Source: CAIOHW01 sp046317855 (GTDB lineage: Bacteria > Bdellovibrionota > UBA1018). From it: a stretch of DNA of 64,000 nt. Below are positions 1-7,880 of the stretch, piece by piece. The position numbers and the translations under genes are program-made. Under the pieces are notes generated by a model. That model did no database searches and was not told the DNA's origin. It saw only the letters and a list, made by a program, of their open reading frames with translations. Position 1 is the first letter of the stretch. The number at the start of each line of letters is the position of its first letter. The stretch spans positions 3,953 to 67,952 of the forward strand of contig JBKCVM010000034.1 in the NCBI GenBank assembly GCA_046317855.1. The letters are read 5' to 3'.

Positions 1-107
1 TCTGCTGCGATCGGTGCGCGTTTTCCGCAAGCAGTGAAGAGCAAAAAAGACAGGACTGGCACAGTAAGAAGAGGTGCCAGACGAGAAAGCGATTGAAAAC
101 GGATCAT
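1..107 (-). CDS. Putative lipoprotein, N-terminal part only
   Basis: Reading leftwards from an ATG at 107-105, 35 residues are visible before the window ends. They begin MIRFQSLSRL, continue with a hydrophobic stretch and reach a cysteine at about residue 27 in the context LLFTAC-GK, which looks like a signal peptidase II lipobox although Phe at -3 is not the commonest residue. A run of six G bases about 10 nt upstream of the ATG could act as ribosome binding site. The mature protein lies outside the window, so no function can be given. It is the next gene downstream of the flavin-reductase-like gene on the same strand. Confidence 0.55.
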   Translation of the reverse strand, partial: MIRFQSLSRLAPLLTVPVLSFLLFTACGKRAPIAA

Positions 108-176
108 CTTGAGTTCCCCCCTATGGATGCGCGACGGATATAAAAGAGGGGGCACCAAGCGCAAGTAAGAACTTTG

Positions 177-803
177 TTAGGAAAGTTTTGGGCGAGGGAT
201 TTCAACAAGCGGAAAAGTTTTTCCGTACCAGAGTCCACCGAGGCGAGAGAGTGGATCGAGCTTTTCGAAGGCGAGTCTTCCATCCTCGTAGAGCTCATCT
301 CGAACATGGACTGCAACCACACGACCTACGACCAGGGTTGAGGATCCAAGCTGTCCAGAGCCAAACTCCAATAAAGCCTCGAGTTGGCACTCGAATGACA
401 GAGGGGATTCTTTAACGCGAGGCGGCAAAACTTTACGACTGGGTTCTGCCGTCAGGCCTGATTTTTCGAATTCACTCACTCCGTAGGGATACTCCGCCGA
501 GGCCTGATGGATGGATTTCATGAGGCTGACTGGAGTGGCATTGATCACGAACTGTCGGATCGCCTCAATGTTGCGAAGAGTGTCTTTCTTCTGGCCCTGG
601 GAGTTTCGAGCAATGGAGACCGAGAGGCAGGGTGGATCACTCGAGACTGCGTTGTAAAAACTAAAGGGCGCCACGTTGAACACCCCCTCAGGGCTGATCG
701 TGCTGACAGTGGCAACAGGACGAGGGACAACGCCTCCGGTGAGGAGTTTGTACATCTGCTGCTGTCCCAGTTCTGTAGGATCCAGAAATTTCACTGGGAC
801 CAT
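177..803 (-). CDS. Flavin reductase-like FMN-binding protein
   Basis: The 208-residue protein matches the flavin reductase-like split-barrel family (DIM6/NTAB type). The family pattern is clear near the N-terminus: a VVPRPVATVST strand, then G-x-N-x-AP-F-S-F at about residues 41-48 and the SDPPCLSVSIAR strand. Such proteins bind FMN or FAD and use NAD(P)H, or act as flavoprotein oxygenase partners; the substrate cannot be told from sequence. Its ATG at 803 lies inside the end of nadA (13-base overlap), so the two are very likely co-transcribed and perhaps translationally coupled. No signal peptide, so cytoplasmic. Confidence 0.85.
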   Translation of the reverse strand: MVPVKFLDPTELGQQQMYKLLTGGVVPRPVATVSTISPEGVFNVAPFSFYNAVSSDPPCLSVSIARNSQGQKKDTLRNIEAIRQFVINATPVSLMKSIHQASAEYPYGVSEFEKSGLTAEPSRKVLPPRVKESPLSFECQLEALLEFGSGQLGSSTLVVGRVVAVHVRDELYEDGRLAFEKLDPLSRLGGLWYGKTFPLVEIPRPKLS

Positions 804-1738
804 TCCAGCATCCGTAGAAGGGGGGCCTCAGAGCGTTTTCTCAGGTCTTCGCTTAAAGTAATCTCTGGAGTTTCGTCTCGGAGGGCAGTGTGAAGTTTTT
901 CGAGAGTGTTCAGCTTCATGTAGGGACAGTCGTTGCATGCACAGTTCTGATTGGGAGGGGCAGGGATGAGTTCTTTGTGTGGAGCCTGCTTGCGCATCTG
1001 GTGGAGGATGCCCGCCTCGGTGGCAACGATGAATTTGAGCGAGGGTTTTTCGATCACGTACTTGAGAAGTGCAGAGGTGCTTCCGATAAAGCGGGCTCGT
1101 GACAGAAGAGAGGCTTCGCACTCCGGATGAGCGATCAGCTCGGCATCGGGATGTTGGACTTGGAGAGCAGCGATCTTTCGTTCAGAGAAAGTTTCGTGAA
1201 CGATGCACGCTCCTTGCCAGAGCAGCATTTTTCTTCCGGTCTCCTTTTCGAGCCATGCGCCTAAGTTTCGATCGGGAGCAAAGAGGATGGGTCTTTCAGT
1301 TGGAATTTTTGAAATGATTTTTTTTGCGTTGCTGCTGGTGCAAATGACATCGCTCTGCGCTTTGATCGCTGCAGAGCAATTGATGTAGCTCACGACGAAA
1401 TGATCGGGGTGCCGAGCTCTCAGCGCGGCAAACGCATCGGGTGGGCATGAGTTGGCAAGCGAACAGCCCGCCCGGAGGTCGGGGAGAACCACTTTGCGCG
1501 AGGGATTCAGTATTTTTGCTCCCTCTGCCATAAAATGGACGCCAGCAAAGACGATCAGCTGTGCCGTGGAGCGTTGGGCTGCTCGGGCGAGCTCCAAGCT
1601 GTCCCCTACGAAATCAGCCACGTCTTGGATGTCCGGCTCTTGATAGTAATGCGCCAGAATAACGGCGTTTTTTTGCTTCTTGAGCCTTTCAATTTCAGAG
1701 AAAAGATCGTTCACGACAGTCTTGTAGCTCTGGGGCAC
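791..1738 (-). CDS. nadA: Quinolinate synthase NadA
   Basis: NadA condenses iminoaspartate with dihydroxyacetone phosphate to quinolinate, the first committed product of de novo NAD synthesis, using an oxygen-sensitive [4Fe-4S] cluster. At 315 residues it has the usual length of the shorter NadA form. The cluster ligands are visible as Cys92 (AGCSLANSC), Cys178 (WQGACIVHETF) and Cys271 in the C-terminal CACNDCPYM motif. The N-terminal ILAHYYQ-PDIQDVADFVGDSL block is diagnostic. The start is a GTG at 1738 with no Shine-Dalgarno; a GC-rich hairpin sits 2 nt before it. nadB and nadC are not in the window, but nadE is (16673). Confidence 0.97.
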   Translation of the reverse strand: MPQSYKTVVNDLFSEIERLKKQKNAVILAHYYQEPDIQDVADFVGDSLELARAAQRSTAQLIVFAGVHFMAEGAKILNPSRKVVLPDLRAGCSLANSCPPDAFAALRARHPDHFVVSYINCSAAIKAQSDVICTSSNAKKIISKIPTERPILFAPDRNLGAWLEKETGRKMLLWQGACIVHETFSERKIAALQVQHPDAELIAHPECEASLLSRARFIGSTSALLKYVIEKPSLKFIVATEAGILHQMRKQAPHKELIPAPPNQNCACNDCPYMKLNTLEKLHTALRDETPEITLSEDLRKRSEAPLLRMLEWSQ

Positions 1739-1758
1739 TGGGGCTGCAAGGGCAGCCC
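1739..1758 (-). promoter_or_regulatory. Hairpin abutting the nadA start codon
   Basis: On the minus strand GGGCTGC (1758-1752), a CCTT loop and GCAGCCC (1747-1741) form a perfect 7-bp GC-rich hairpin that ends two bases before the nadA GTG at 1738. No purine-rich ribosome binding site is present between hairpin and start. It could limit nadA translation, or belong to a larger leader. It does not resemble any NAD riboswitch that I can recognise with confidence. Confidence 0.4.
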
Positions 1759-1814
1759 GCCGCGAGAACGGGCTTTACGGAAGGCACACCCTTGGACTAG
1801 GGTCCGACCACCTC

Positions 1815-2153
1815 ATGAAGTTTTTGAATTGGTTGAATCGGTCGTCTGGAGAGCTCCGCGTTTTAAAGCGTGGACACGCGATGCGGGTCATTTTCTTCTA
1901 CCCCGGTGAGGAGGGAACCTACGTGGATAATGCCGAGGTTACTCTCTTTGAAAACGGTCTGGTGCACTTGCGTTCTTCACTCGAGGAAACCACAACCCAT
2001 CTTCAAAACTGCGAGATCCTTTGGCGCTTTCGTGTTGAGGGAGAGGAGCGCGTGGGCCCGGGTGGCAATAAATTGAGGCTTCTCAAGCCTCGAACCGAAG
2101 CTGAAAAGCAGGAGCTCGAACAGAACTCGGGAACTCCACCCGAGTCGTTGTAA
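1815..2153 (+). CDS. Conserved-looking small protein of unknown function
   Basis: A 112-residue soluble protein that I do not recognise. It is rich in beta-strand-like alternation in the middle (GTYVDNAEVTLFENGLVHLRS) and ends in a charged, Glu/Pro-rich tail. There is no signal peptide and no cysteine motif. It starts 12 bases before the thiamine-transporter operon ends its intergenic space (stop at 2153, next GTG at 2166), so it is probably the first gene of that transcript. No good ribosome binding site precedes the ATG at 1815; an in-frame ATG at 1881 (MRVIFFYPGE) is an alternative start that would keep the strand-rich core. Confidence 0.6.
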   Translation: MKFLNWLNRSSGELRVLKRGHAMRVIFFYPGEEGTYVDNAEVTLFENGLVHLRSSLEETTTHLQNCEILWRFRVEGEERVGPGGNKLRLLKPRTEAEKQELEQNSGTPPESL

Positions 2154-2165
2154 AGGGAGTGGCGG

Positions 2166-3224
2166 GTGAACTGGATCCGCCTGAATGCCTCAAATCCTCT
2201 GTTTCTTGTGGCGGTTCTTTTTGGCGTTGCTGTCGCTTCCCTAGTTTCTGCAGCCCCACTCCCTCGCGAGCTCCGAGTGCTCACTTACGATAGTTTGGCC
2301 GCGCCCGAGGGGCTCGGATCTGCGCTCTTTTTGGGTTTTGAAAAAAAGTGCGCATGCAAAGTGCGAGTTCAAGCGGCGGGTGATGCTGCACAAATTCTCT
2401 CGCGATTGGGACTGGAGGCCGTTCGAAAAAAGCCAGTCACCCAAGTCGTGGTGGGAATTGACCAGACTCTCTGGCCTGAGGCTAAGAAGTCCGCAGTGAG
2501 TCTCGCTGTGAATCCCAAGCAATTGCCTAGCCTATTACAGGATCTCAGAGCCGAGGTCCGGGATCTCGCGGAGGACGGTTTTGTTCCGTTGGACTGGGGA
2601 GTTCACGCTTTGATCACGCGGAGTCCAAAAGCACCAGATCTCCTCTCTTGGCGTGACCTTGCAAACCCTGAGTTGAGTAAGAAGTGGATCGTGCAAGATC
2701 CCAGGACCTCGACGCCTGGGTTTGCCTTTGTATGGGGTGCTGAGGCAGCGCTTAAAGATGGAGCTGCGTTCTTTGGTAGAATTCGAACTCATTGGCTCAC
2801 ACTCGCGTCCGGCTGGTCGGCTTCTTATGCCCTCTTTTTGAAGGGGCAAGGAGAGTGGGTGTGGAGCTACACGACCAGTCAGGCCTATCATCAAGGTCGT
2901 GGGGAGACAGCTTACCGAGCGGTCCTTTTTAAAGAGGGAAATCCGATTCAAATCGAAGGTGCATTTGCCGTGAAGAACGCGCTTGTCTCTGAAGAGGATC
3001 GCAAACTAGCCCGCCAATTTTTGGAGCATTTGGGGTCAATCGAGGTGCAGAGCCAGGTGCCTGAGCGTCAGTGGATGCTCCCGGTTCACAGAGAAGTGAA
3101 ACTCCCGGCCGCGTTTGCGACCCTTCCTCAGCCCCGCAAAGTTTTGTACTGGAATCCTAAAAGTCATGAAACTTTGGGATTTTCTTCGCTGATCCGCAAG
3201 TGGGAAGGCTGGATCCGAGAATGA
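2166..3224 (+). CDS. thiB: Thiamine-type ABC transporter periplasmic binding protein
   Basis: This 352-residue protein is the substrate-binding subunit of a ThiB/TbpA-type importer. After a signal peptide (about residues 1-28, cleavage near VSA) come the family landmarks: LRVLTYDS, the paired cysteines KKCACKV that match the disulphide region of TbpA, QDPRTSTPG, GWSASYALFLKG followed by SYTTSQAYH, and a C-terminal RQWMLPV. These fit thiamine or thiamine phosphate binding in the E. coli protein; substrate here is inferred from that similarity. The start is GTG with GGGAG 8 nt upstream. Its stop overlaps the permease start in ATGA. Confidence 0.88.
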   Translation: MNWIRLNASNPLFLVAVLFGVAVASLVSAAPLPRELRVLTYDSLAAPEGLGSALFLGFEKKCACKVRVQAAGDAAQILSRLGLEAVRKKPVTQVVVGIDQTLWPEAKKSAVSLAVNPKQLPSLLQDLRAEVRDLAEDGFVPLDWGVHALITRSPKAPDLLSWRDLANPELSKKWIVQDPRTSTPGFAFVWGAEAALKDGAAFFGRIRTHWLTLASGWSASYALFLKGQGEWVWSYTTSQAYHQGRGETAYRAVLFKEGNPIQIEGAFAVKNALVSEEDRKLARQFLEHLGSIEVQSQVPERQWMLPVHREVKLPAAFATLPQPRKVLYWNPKSHETLGFSSLIRKWEGWIRE

Positions 3225-4714
3225 CTCGAAAAGGGTTGGCTTTGCTCTCGGTTTTGATTTGGGCAGGCCTCTTTGTGCTTCCGGTGGCTGCTCTGATTGT
3301 GGAGTGCTCCCATGGGCTTTTGGAAATGGGGAGTGCGGCCTACTCTTTGCTTTGGTCAAAAGTGGGTTTCACTGCATGGCAGGCAAGCGTGAGTTCCATT
3401 CTTTCTGGTGTGCTTGGACTCTTGTGGGGGCTCCCACTTGCTCGATATCCGCGTGCGCAGGCTTGGTTGAGGGTTCCCTTTGGGGTTCCAACCCTGGCGG
3501 CAGTGGCCGCATGGGCGAGTCTGCTTTCCGGTACATGGATCGAGTATTCAGCTTGGGCAGTGATTGTAGCCCATGTGGCGTTCAATGTTCCGTGGGTAGC
3601 CTTAGCGGTGGCGCAAGCAAGCGCCTCGGTACCTCAGGTTTGGAGTGAGTGCGCACGCACTTTAGGGGCTGGCTGGCTTCATCGGTTGAGAGCAGTGGTC
3701 TGGCCAGTCATTGGGCCCGCATGGCTTGGAGCGATGGCACAAGTCTTTTCGTTTTGTGCCTCGAGTTTTGTGATCGTGATGGTGTTGGGAGGAGGGCCTC
3801 CGGTTGAAACTCTGGAAACTGCTATTTATTCGAGTGTCCGCACGGGCATTCTAGATCTGGGGATGGCCACGCGCTTAGCCGTTTGTCAGCTGATCCTTTC
3901 CCTTTTGCCCTGGTGGGCGGTACGGATTTTTTTTGGCAGGACGCAACTTCGCGCCCAAAAGTTGGGGGCTTTGCCTGGTGGCATCCGAGAGCCAGCCTTT
4001 GCTCCCGCGGTGGCATCTCTCTGGGCAGGCGTGTGGGTTCTTCCGTATGTCTTTTTTTTAAAAGACCTCCGATGGCCAGAGTCTGGATGGGGTGTGTTTT
4101 GGTCAGCACTCCATTTTCCAATCTTTGTTTCTATTGGGATTGCGGCCTGTGTTTCTTTTTTTTCAGTCGTTTGGGCGGGCGCATCTGTCGTTCTGATTCA
4201 TGGGTCTGGGCTTAGGTTTTGGGCTGAAGCGTTGCTATTGCTTCCTTCAGGAGTCAGCACGCTGACTCTCTGTATGGGGTTTTGGCTGGCGTATTCTCGA
4301 TGGGTAGACCCTTTTGAAGGAAGTCTGGTGGCGCTCATAGCCATTCAGACGGTTGTGTTTTTTCCGCTGGTTTTTCGCAGCTTCTTGCCATTGGCCCGCG
4401 CGAGTCCCGTTAGGCTTTGGGAGCTTGCCAGAAGCCACGGCGCAACGCCTTGGCAAGCCTTTTGGAGTGTGGAGTGGCCCAGGTGGCGTGCTCCGGTGTG
4501 GAGTTCGCTTGCCATGGTGAGTGCTGCAAGTTTGGGGGAGGTTGCTGCAGTAGGTTTTTTTGGTTCGGAGAAACTCGTGACCGTGTCTGGACTCGTTGCT
4601 CGATGGATGGGGTCTTATCGGTTTGAGCAGGCTGGAATACTCGTTGCCGTGATCTTGGGTGTCTCGATGGTTTTGTCGCTGCTTCCGACTGTGGCAAAGT
4701 GGGATCGAGCATGA
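3221..4714 (+). CDS. thiP: Thiamine-type ABC transporter permease
   Basis: A 497-residue inner-membrane protein with about twelve hydrophobic segments, the double-length permease layout seen in ThiP and other fused binding-protein-dependent permeases. Two EAA-like cytoplasmic loops are visible: SECARTLGAGWLHRLRAVVWP in the first half and WELARSHGATPWQAFWSVEWP in the second. I chose the ATG at 3221 because it overlaps the thiB stop as ATGA, which fits coupled translation; an upstream in-frame start at 3200 would lie deeper inside thiB. It presumably pairs with the ATPase that follows by another ATGA overlap. Confidence 0.88.
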   Translation: MTRKGLALLSVLIWAGLFVLPVAALIVECSHGLLEMGSAAYSLLWSKVGFTAWQASVSSILSGVLGLLWGLPLARYPRAQAWLRVPFGVPTLAAVAAWASLLSGTWIEYSAWAVIVAHVAFNVPWVALAVAQASASVPQVWSECARTLGAGWLHRLRAVVWPVIGPAWLGAMAQVFSFCASSFVIVMVLGGGPPVETLETAIYSSVRTGILDLGMATRLAVCQLILSLLPWWAVRIFFGRTQLRAQKLGALPGGIREPAFAPAVASLWAGVWVLPYVFFLKDLRWPESGWGVFWSALHFPIFVSIGIAACVSFFSVVWAGASVVLIHGSGLRFWAEALLLLPSGVSTLTLCMGFWLAYSRWVDPFEGSLVALIAIQTVVFFPLVFRSFLPLARASPVRLWELARSHGATPWQAFWSVEWPRWRAPVWSSLAMVSAASLGEVAAVGFFGSEKLVTVSGLVARWMGSYRFEQAGILVAVILGVSMVLSLLPTVAKWDRA

Positions 4715-5406
4715 GCCTTGAGCTAAAACGATTTAGAAAGGCCTTTTCAAACTTTGAATTGCGGGCCCATTTTTCTGTCGAGGATCGAGAGCGCTTGGTG
4801 CTTCGAGGTCCAAGCGGTTGCGGAAAAACCACTCTTTTTAGATTCATTGCTGGGCTTGACCATAGCCATCGCCATAGCCATAGCCATCGGATAAATGGAG
4901 AGCTTTGGCTGGATGGGCGAGAGATCACTGAGCTAGCTCCTGAGCAGCGCGAGATCGGGGTCGTTTTTCAGGAGCCTATTGTTTTTCCGGCACTGTCGTT
5001 AGTTGAGAACGCAGCTTTTGGATTGAAGGTCAGAGGAGTGCCTCGAGCGCAACGGCACGAAATCGTGCTGCCTTGGTTACGTCGTGTGGGATTGGGGGAG
5101 AGGTTGGATGTGGAGCCGGATCAGCTTTCTGGGGGAGAAAAGCAGAGGCTTTCTTTGGTGCGGGCGGTCGTCTGGAAGCCAAAAGCCTTGCTTTTGGATG
5201 AGCCTTTTTCAGCTTTAGATCCGGGTCTCAGGCAAGAGCTGGGGGAAATTGTCATAGAGTTACATCAAAGCCTGACCGTTCCGCTTGTTTTGGTGACCCA
5301 TGACCCGCAAGAGGCTTCAAGACTGGGAACCCGGGAACTTGACTGCCAGATTTTGGACGGTCCGGCAGGCTCGCATCACCGCATTCATGAGTGGGTCGTT
5401 CAGTAA
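4711..5406 (+). CDS. thiQ: Thiamine-type ABC transporter ATPase with His-rich insert
   Basis: The 231-residue ATPase drives the ThiBP importer. It has Walker A GPSGCGKT (33-40), Q-loop Gln87, signature LSGGEKQ (139-145), Walker B LLLDEP (160-165) and the H-loop VTHD. The odd part is residues 51-60, HSHRHSHSHR, in the loop after Walker A where relatives have a short Pro/Asp-Ser-Gly turn. It is encoded by a hexanucleotide-type repeat (CATAGC/CATCGC) at 4861-4890. Such a cluster could bind a metal or simply be a neutral repeat expansion. The ATG at 4711 overlaps the thiP stop. Confidence 0.88.
   Translation: MSLELKRFRKAFSNFELRAHFSVEDRERLVLRGPSGCGKTTLFRFIAGLDHSHRHSHSHRINGELWLDGREITELAPEQREIGVVFQEPIVFPALSLVENAAFGLKVRGVPRAQRHEIVLPWLRRVGLGERLDVEPDQLSGGEKQRLSLVRAVVWKPKALLLDEPFSALDPGLRQELGEIVIELHQSLTVPLVLVTHDPQEASRLGTRELDCQILDGPAGSHHRIHEWVVQ
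4861..4890 (+). repeat. CATAGC-type hexanucleotide repeat inside thiQ
   Basis: Five units of CAT followed by AGC or CGC/CGG lie in frame and encode alternating His-Ser and His-Arg. Unit gain or loss would keep the reading frame and only change the length of the His-rich loop. Confidence 0.75.
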
Positions 5407-5441
5407 ACAGGAGCAAATAGACGGCGTCATTGCGCGAGTCA

Positions 5442-5470
5442 TTGACCTTGGCTTGGGCGCGCGACTAAAT
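5442..5470 (+). promoter_or_regulatory. Possible promoter for icd
   Basis: TTGACC (5442-5447) and CTAAAT (5465-5470) are separated by 17 bases in the 106-base gap between thiQ and icd. The -35 is good and the -10 matches only three consensus positions, so this is a tentative call. Confidence 0.3.
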
Positions 5471-5512
5471 TCAGGACTCCACCTTTGGTTATTTTGAGGA
5501 GAACTCGCATCC

Positions 5513-6841
5513 ATGTCTGCAAGCACCCCTTCGTTCAAAAGTCTGAAAGCCCCGACCCAGGGCGGCCGCATCACTATCGAAAACGGAAAGCTCAAAGTCC
5601 CTAAGAATCCGGTCATCCCCTTCATTGAGGGGGATGGAACTGGGCCTGACATCTGGCGGGCTTCGCAGATGGTCCTCGATGCAGCAGTGGCCAAGGCCTA
5701 CAATGGAGATCGTAAGATCGAGTGGTTTGAAGTGTATGCGGGCGAAAAATCTTTCACCCGGTTTAATGATTGGCTTCCAGAAGACACTTTAACCGCCCTT
5801 CGTCATTATCTCGTGTCGATTAAGGGCCCGCTCACGACTCCAGTGGGTGGGGGGATTCGTTCGCTCAACGTGGCTCTCCGGCAGATGCTGGATCTGTACG
5901 TTTGCTTGCGCCCGGTGCGCTGGTTTAAGGGGGTGCCTTCACCCGTCAAGCACCCTGAAAAAGTAGACATGTCGATCTTTCGTGAAAATTGCGAGGACAT
6001 CTACGCTGGGATCGAGTTCGAAAGCGGCTCAGAGCAGGTCAAAAAAGTGCTCGCGTTCTTGAAAGAAGCTTTTCCAAAAGAGTACGGCAAAATTCGTTTC
6101 CCAGAGTCTTCTGGGATTGGCATCAAGCCCGTCTCGCGAGAGGGCACAGAGCGCCTTGTAAAGGCTGCAATCGAGTTTGCCATCCAGCAAAAGCGCAAGT
6201 CGGTTACCATTGTTCATAAGGGCAACATCATGAAGTTTACTGAAGGTGCTTTTATGAAGTGGGGTTATGAGCTCGCTGAGCGCGATTATGGTTCCAAAGT
6301 CTACACTTGGGCAAAGTGGGAGCGCACCAAGAAGGAAAAGGGAGAAGAAGCGGCAAACGCTGAAATGAAAGCTGAGCAGGCGGCAGGTAAAGTGATCATC
6401 AAGGATGCCATTGCCGACATCACCCTTCAGCAAGTGCTCACCCGGCCGGATGAATTTGACGTGATTGCCACTCTGAATTTGAACGGGGATTATCTGTCGG
6501 ATGCTCTGGCTGCACAGGTGGGTGGCATCGGGATCGCTCCCGGAGGCAATGTCAACTACGTCACGGGACATGCAGTTTTTGAAGCAACTCACGGTACAGC
6601 CCCAAAATACGCCAATCTGGATCGCGTGAACCCGGGCTCTGTCATTCTTTCAGGTGAGATGATGCTCCGTCACCTCGGGTGGAATGAAGCGGCTGATCTC
6701 ATCATCAAAGGGATGGATGGCGCCATTGCGGCGAAGACCGTCACTTACGACTTTGCCCGCTTGATGAAGCAAGAGGGCCAGGCTGGCGTGACCGAGGTAA
6801 AGTGCTCAGAGTTTGGTAAGGCAATGATTCAACACATGTAA
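5513..6841 (+). CDS. icd: Isocitrate dehydrogenase, NADP-dependent type
   Basis: This 442-residue enzyme oxidises isocitrate to 2-oxoglutarate in the TCA cycle. It belongs to the E. coli-like homodimeric type: EGDGTGPDIW at the N-terminus, the substrate serine region in RSLNVALRQMLDLYVCLRPV, the FRENCEDIYAGIEF loop, and the cofactor stretch HGTAPKYANLDRVNPGSVILSG. The Lys-Tyr pair there is the NADP-specific signature. It is about 25 residues longer than E. coli Icd, with a charged Lys/Glu-rich insert around residues 270-300 (RTKKEKGEEAANAEMKAEQA). GAGGAG at 5499-5504 is the ribosome binding site. mdh follows after 28 bases. Confidence 0.96.
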   Translation: MSASTPSFKSLKAPTQGGRITIENGKLKVPKNPVIPFIEGDGTGPDIWRASQMVLDAAVAKAYNGDRKIEWFEVYAGEKSFTRFNDWLPEDTLTALRHYLVSIKGPLTTPVGGGIRSLNVALRQMLDLYVCLRPVRWFKGVPSPVKHPEKVDMSIFRENCEDIYAGIEFESGSEQVKKVLAFLKEAFPKEYGKIRFPESSGIGIKPVSREGTERLVKAAIEFAIQQKRKSVTIVHKGNIMKFTEGAFMKWGYELAERDYGSKVYTWAKWERTKKEKGEEAANAEMKAEQAAGKVIIKDAIADITLQQVLTRPDEFDVIATLNLNGDYLSDALAAQVGGIGIAPGGNVNYVTGHAVFEATHGTAPKYANLDRVNPGSVILSGEMMLRHLGWNEAADLIIKGMDGAIAAKTVTYDFARLMKQEGQAGVTEVKCSEFGKAMIQHM

Positions 6842-6869
6842 TTGGGCAATAGACCCAGAGGAGCCCGCA

Positions 6870-7868
6870 ATGTCCAAAAAACCTGTCAGAGTTGCAGTTA
6901 CCGGTGCCGCAGGCCAGATCGGCTATGCGCTTTTGTTCAAGATCGCTAGCGGAGAGATGCTGGGCAAGGACCAGCCCGTGATCCTTCAAATGCTGGAGCT
7001 TCCAGCGGCTCATAAAGCACTGGGCGGAGTGATGATGGAGCTTGAGGATTGCGCTTTCCCGTTGCTTGCCGGAATGGTGGCGTCTGACGACCCCAATGTT
7101 GCTTTCAAAGATGCGGATGTCGTGTTGCTTGTGGGCGCCAAGCCTCGGGGGCCCGGAATGGAACGCAAAGATTTGCTGACTGAAAACGGCAAGATCTTTA
7201 CTGTGCAAGGCGAGGCAATTGGAAAGCACGCCAGCCCAAACGTGAAAGTGCTGGTGGTGGGAAATCCCTGCAACACGAATTGCTACATCACCATGAAGAC
7301 TGCACTGAAGCACGGGAGGCAGAAGCCTGAAAGCTTCACTGCGATGTTGAGACTTGATCACAATCGCGCACTCTCCCAGCTTGCAGCCAAGACTGGAAAA
7401 GCGGTTGGCGGCTTCAAAAAGATGATTGTTTGGGGAAATCATAGCCCCACCATGGTTCCTGATTTTCGTTTTGCCACTGCAGACGGTCAGGCGGTGAAGT
7501 CCCTCGTTTCTCCAGGCGGTGACGAGACATGGAACAAGGAAACCTTCATCCCAAAAGTGGGAAAGCGCGGAGCTGCGATCATCGAAGCGCGAGGTCTTTC
7601 ATCGGCGGCCTCTGCAGCTAACGCAGCCATTGACCATATGCGCGACTGGTGGCTGGGCTCCAAAGGTGAGTGGGTGACGATGGGGGTTCCCAGTGACGGC
7701 TCTTACGGAATTCCTAAGGAAGTCATCTTTGGGTTTCCGTGCACTACTGAAAATGGTCAGTACAAGATCGTGCAGGGACTTGAGATGGATCCCTTCATAA
7801 AAGAGAAAGTAGCGGCCACCCTGAAGGAGCTTGAAGAAGAGCGCGCTGCAGTGGCTTCAATGGTTTGA
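6870..7868 (+). CDS. mdh: Malate dehydrogenase (type 2, cytosolic-like)
   Basis: This enzyme interconverts malate and oxaloacetate with NAD. The 332-residue protein is of the type shared with Thermus and eukaryotic cytosolic MDH: VTGAAGQIGYALL dinucleotide loop, MLELP, VGAKPRGPGMERKDLL with the mobile-loop arginines, LDHNRALSQLA, and catalytic His in VWGNHSPTMVPD. In relatives the segment reads AMTRLDHNRA; here the Thr is Leu (AMLRLDHNRA), an unusual change next to a substrate-binding arginine. It follows icd closely and is probably in the same transcript. The gene converges with the DOMON-like gene 13 bases further on. Confidence 0.96.
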   Translation: MSKKPVRVAVTGAAGQIGYALLFKIASGEMLGKDQPVILQMLELPAAHKALGGVMMELEDCAFPLLAGMVASDDPNVAFKDADVVLLVGAKPRGPGMERKDLLTENGKIFTVQGEAIGKHASPNVKVLVVGNPCNTNCYITMKTALKHGRQKPESFTAMLRLDHNRALSQLAAKTGKAVGGFKKMIVWGNHSPTMVPDFRFATADGQAVKSLVSPGGDETWNKETFIPKVGKRGAAIIEARGLSSAASAANAAIDHMRDWWLGSKGEWVTMGVPSDGSYGIPKEVIFGFPCTTENGQYKIVQGLEMDPFIKEKVAATLKELEEERAAVASMV

Positions 7869-7880
7869 GGTTCGAGCCTC

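Noticed and set aside
1739..2165. A TPP riboswitch before the thiamine-type transporter
   Set aside because: I looked for the conserved CUGAGA and ACCUGAUCUGG-type segments upstream of 1815 and 2166 and found none.
2166..5406. Iron- or sulfate-type ABC importer instead of thiamine-type
   Set aside because: The binding protein has the specific TbpA motifs (paired Cys, QDPRTSTPG, GWSxxYxLFLKG, SYTTSxAYH), so the thiamine family is the better fit despite the His-rich ATPase loop.
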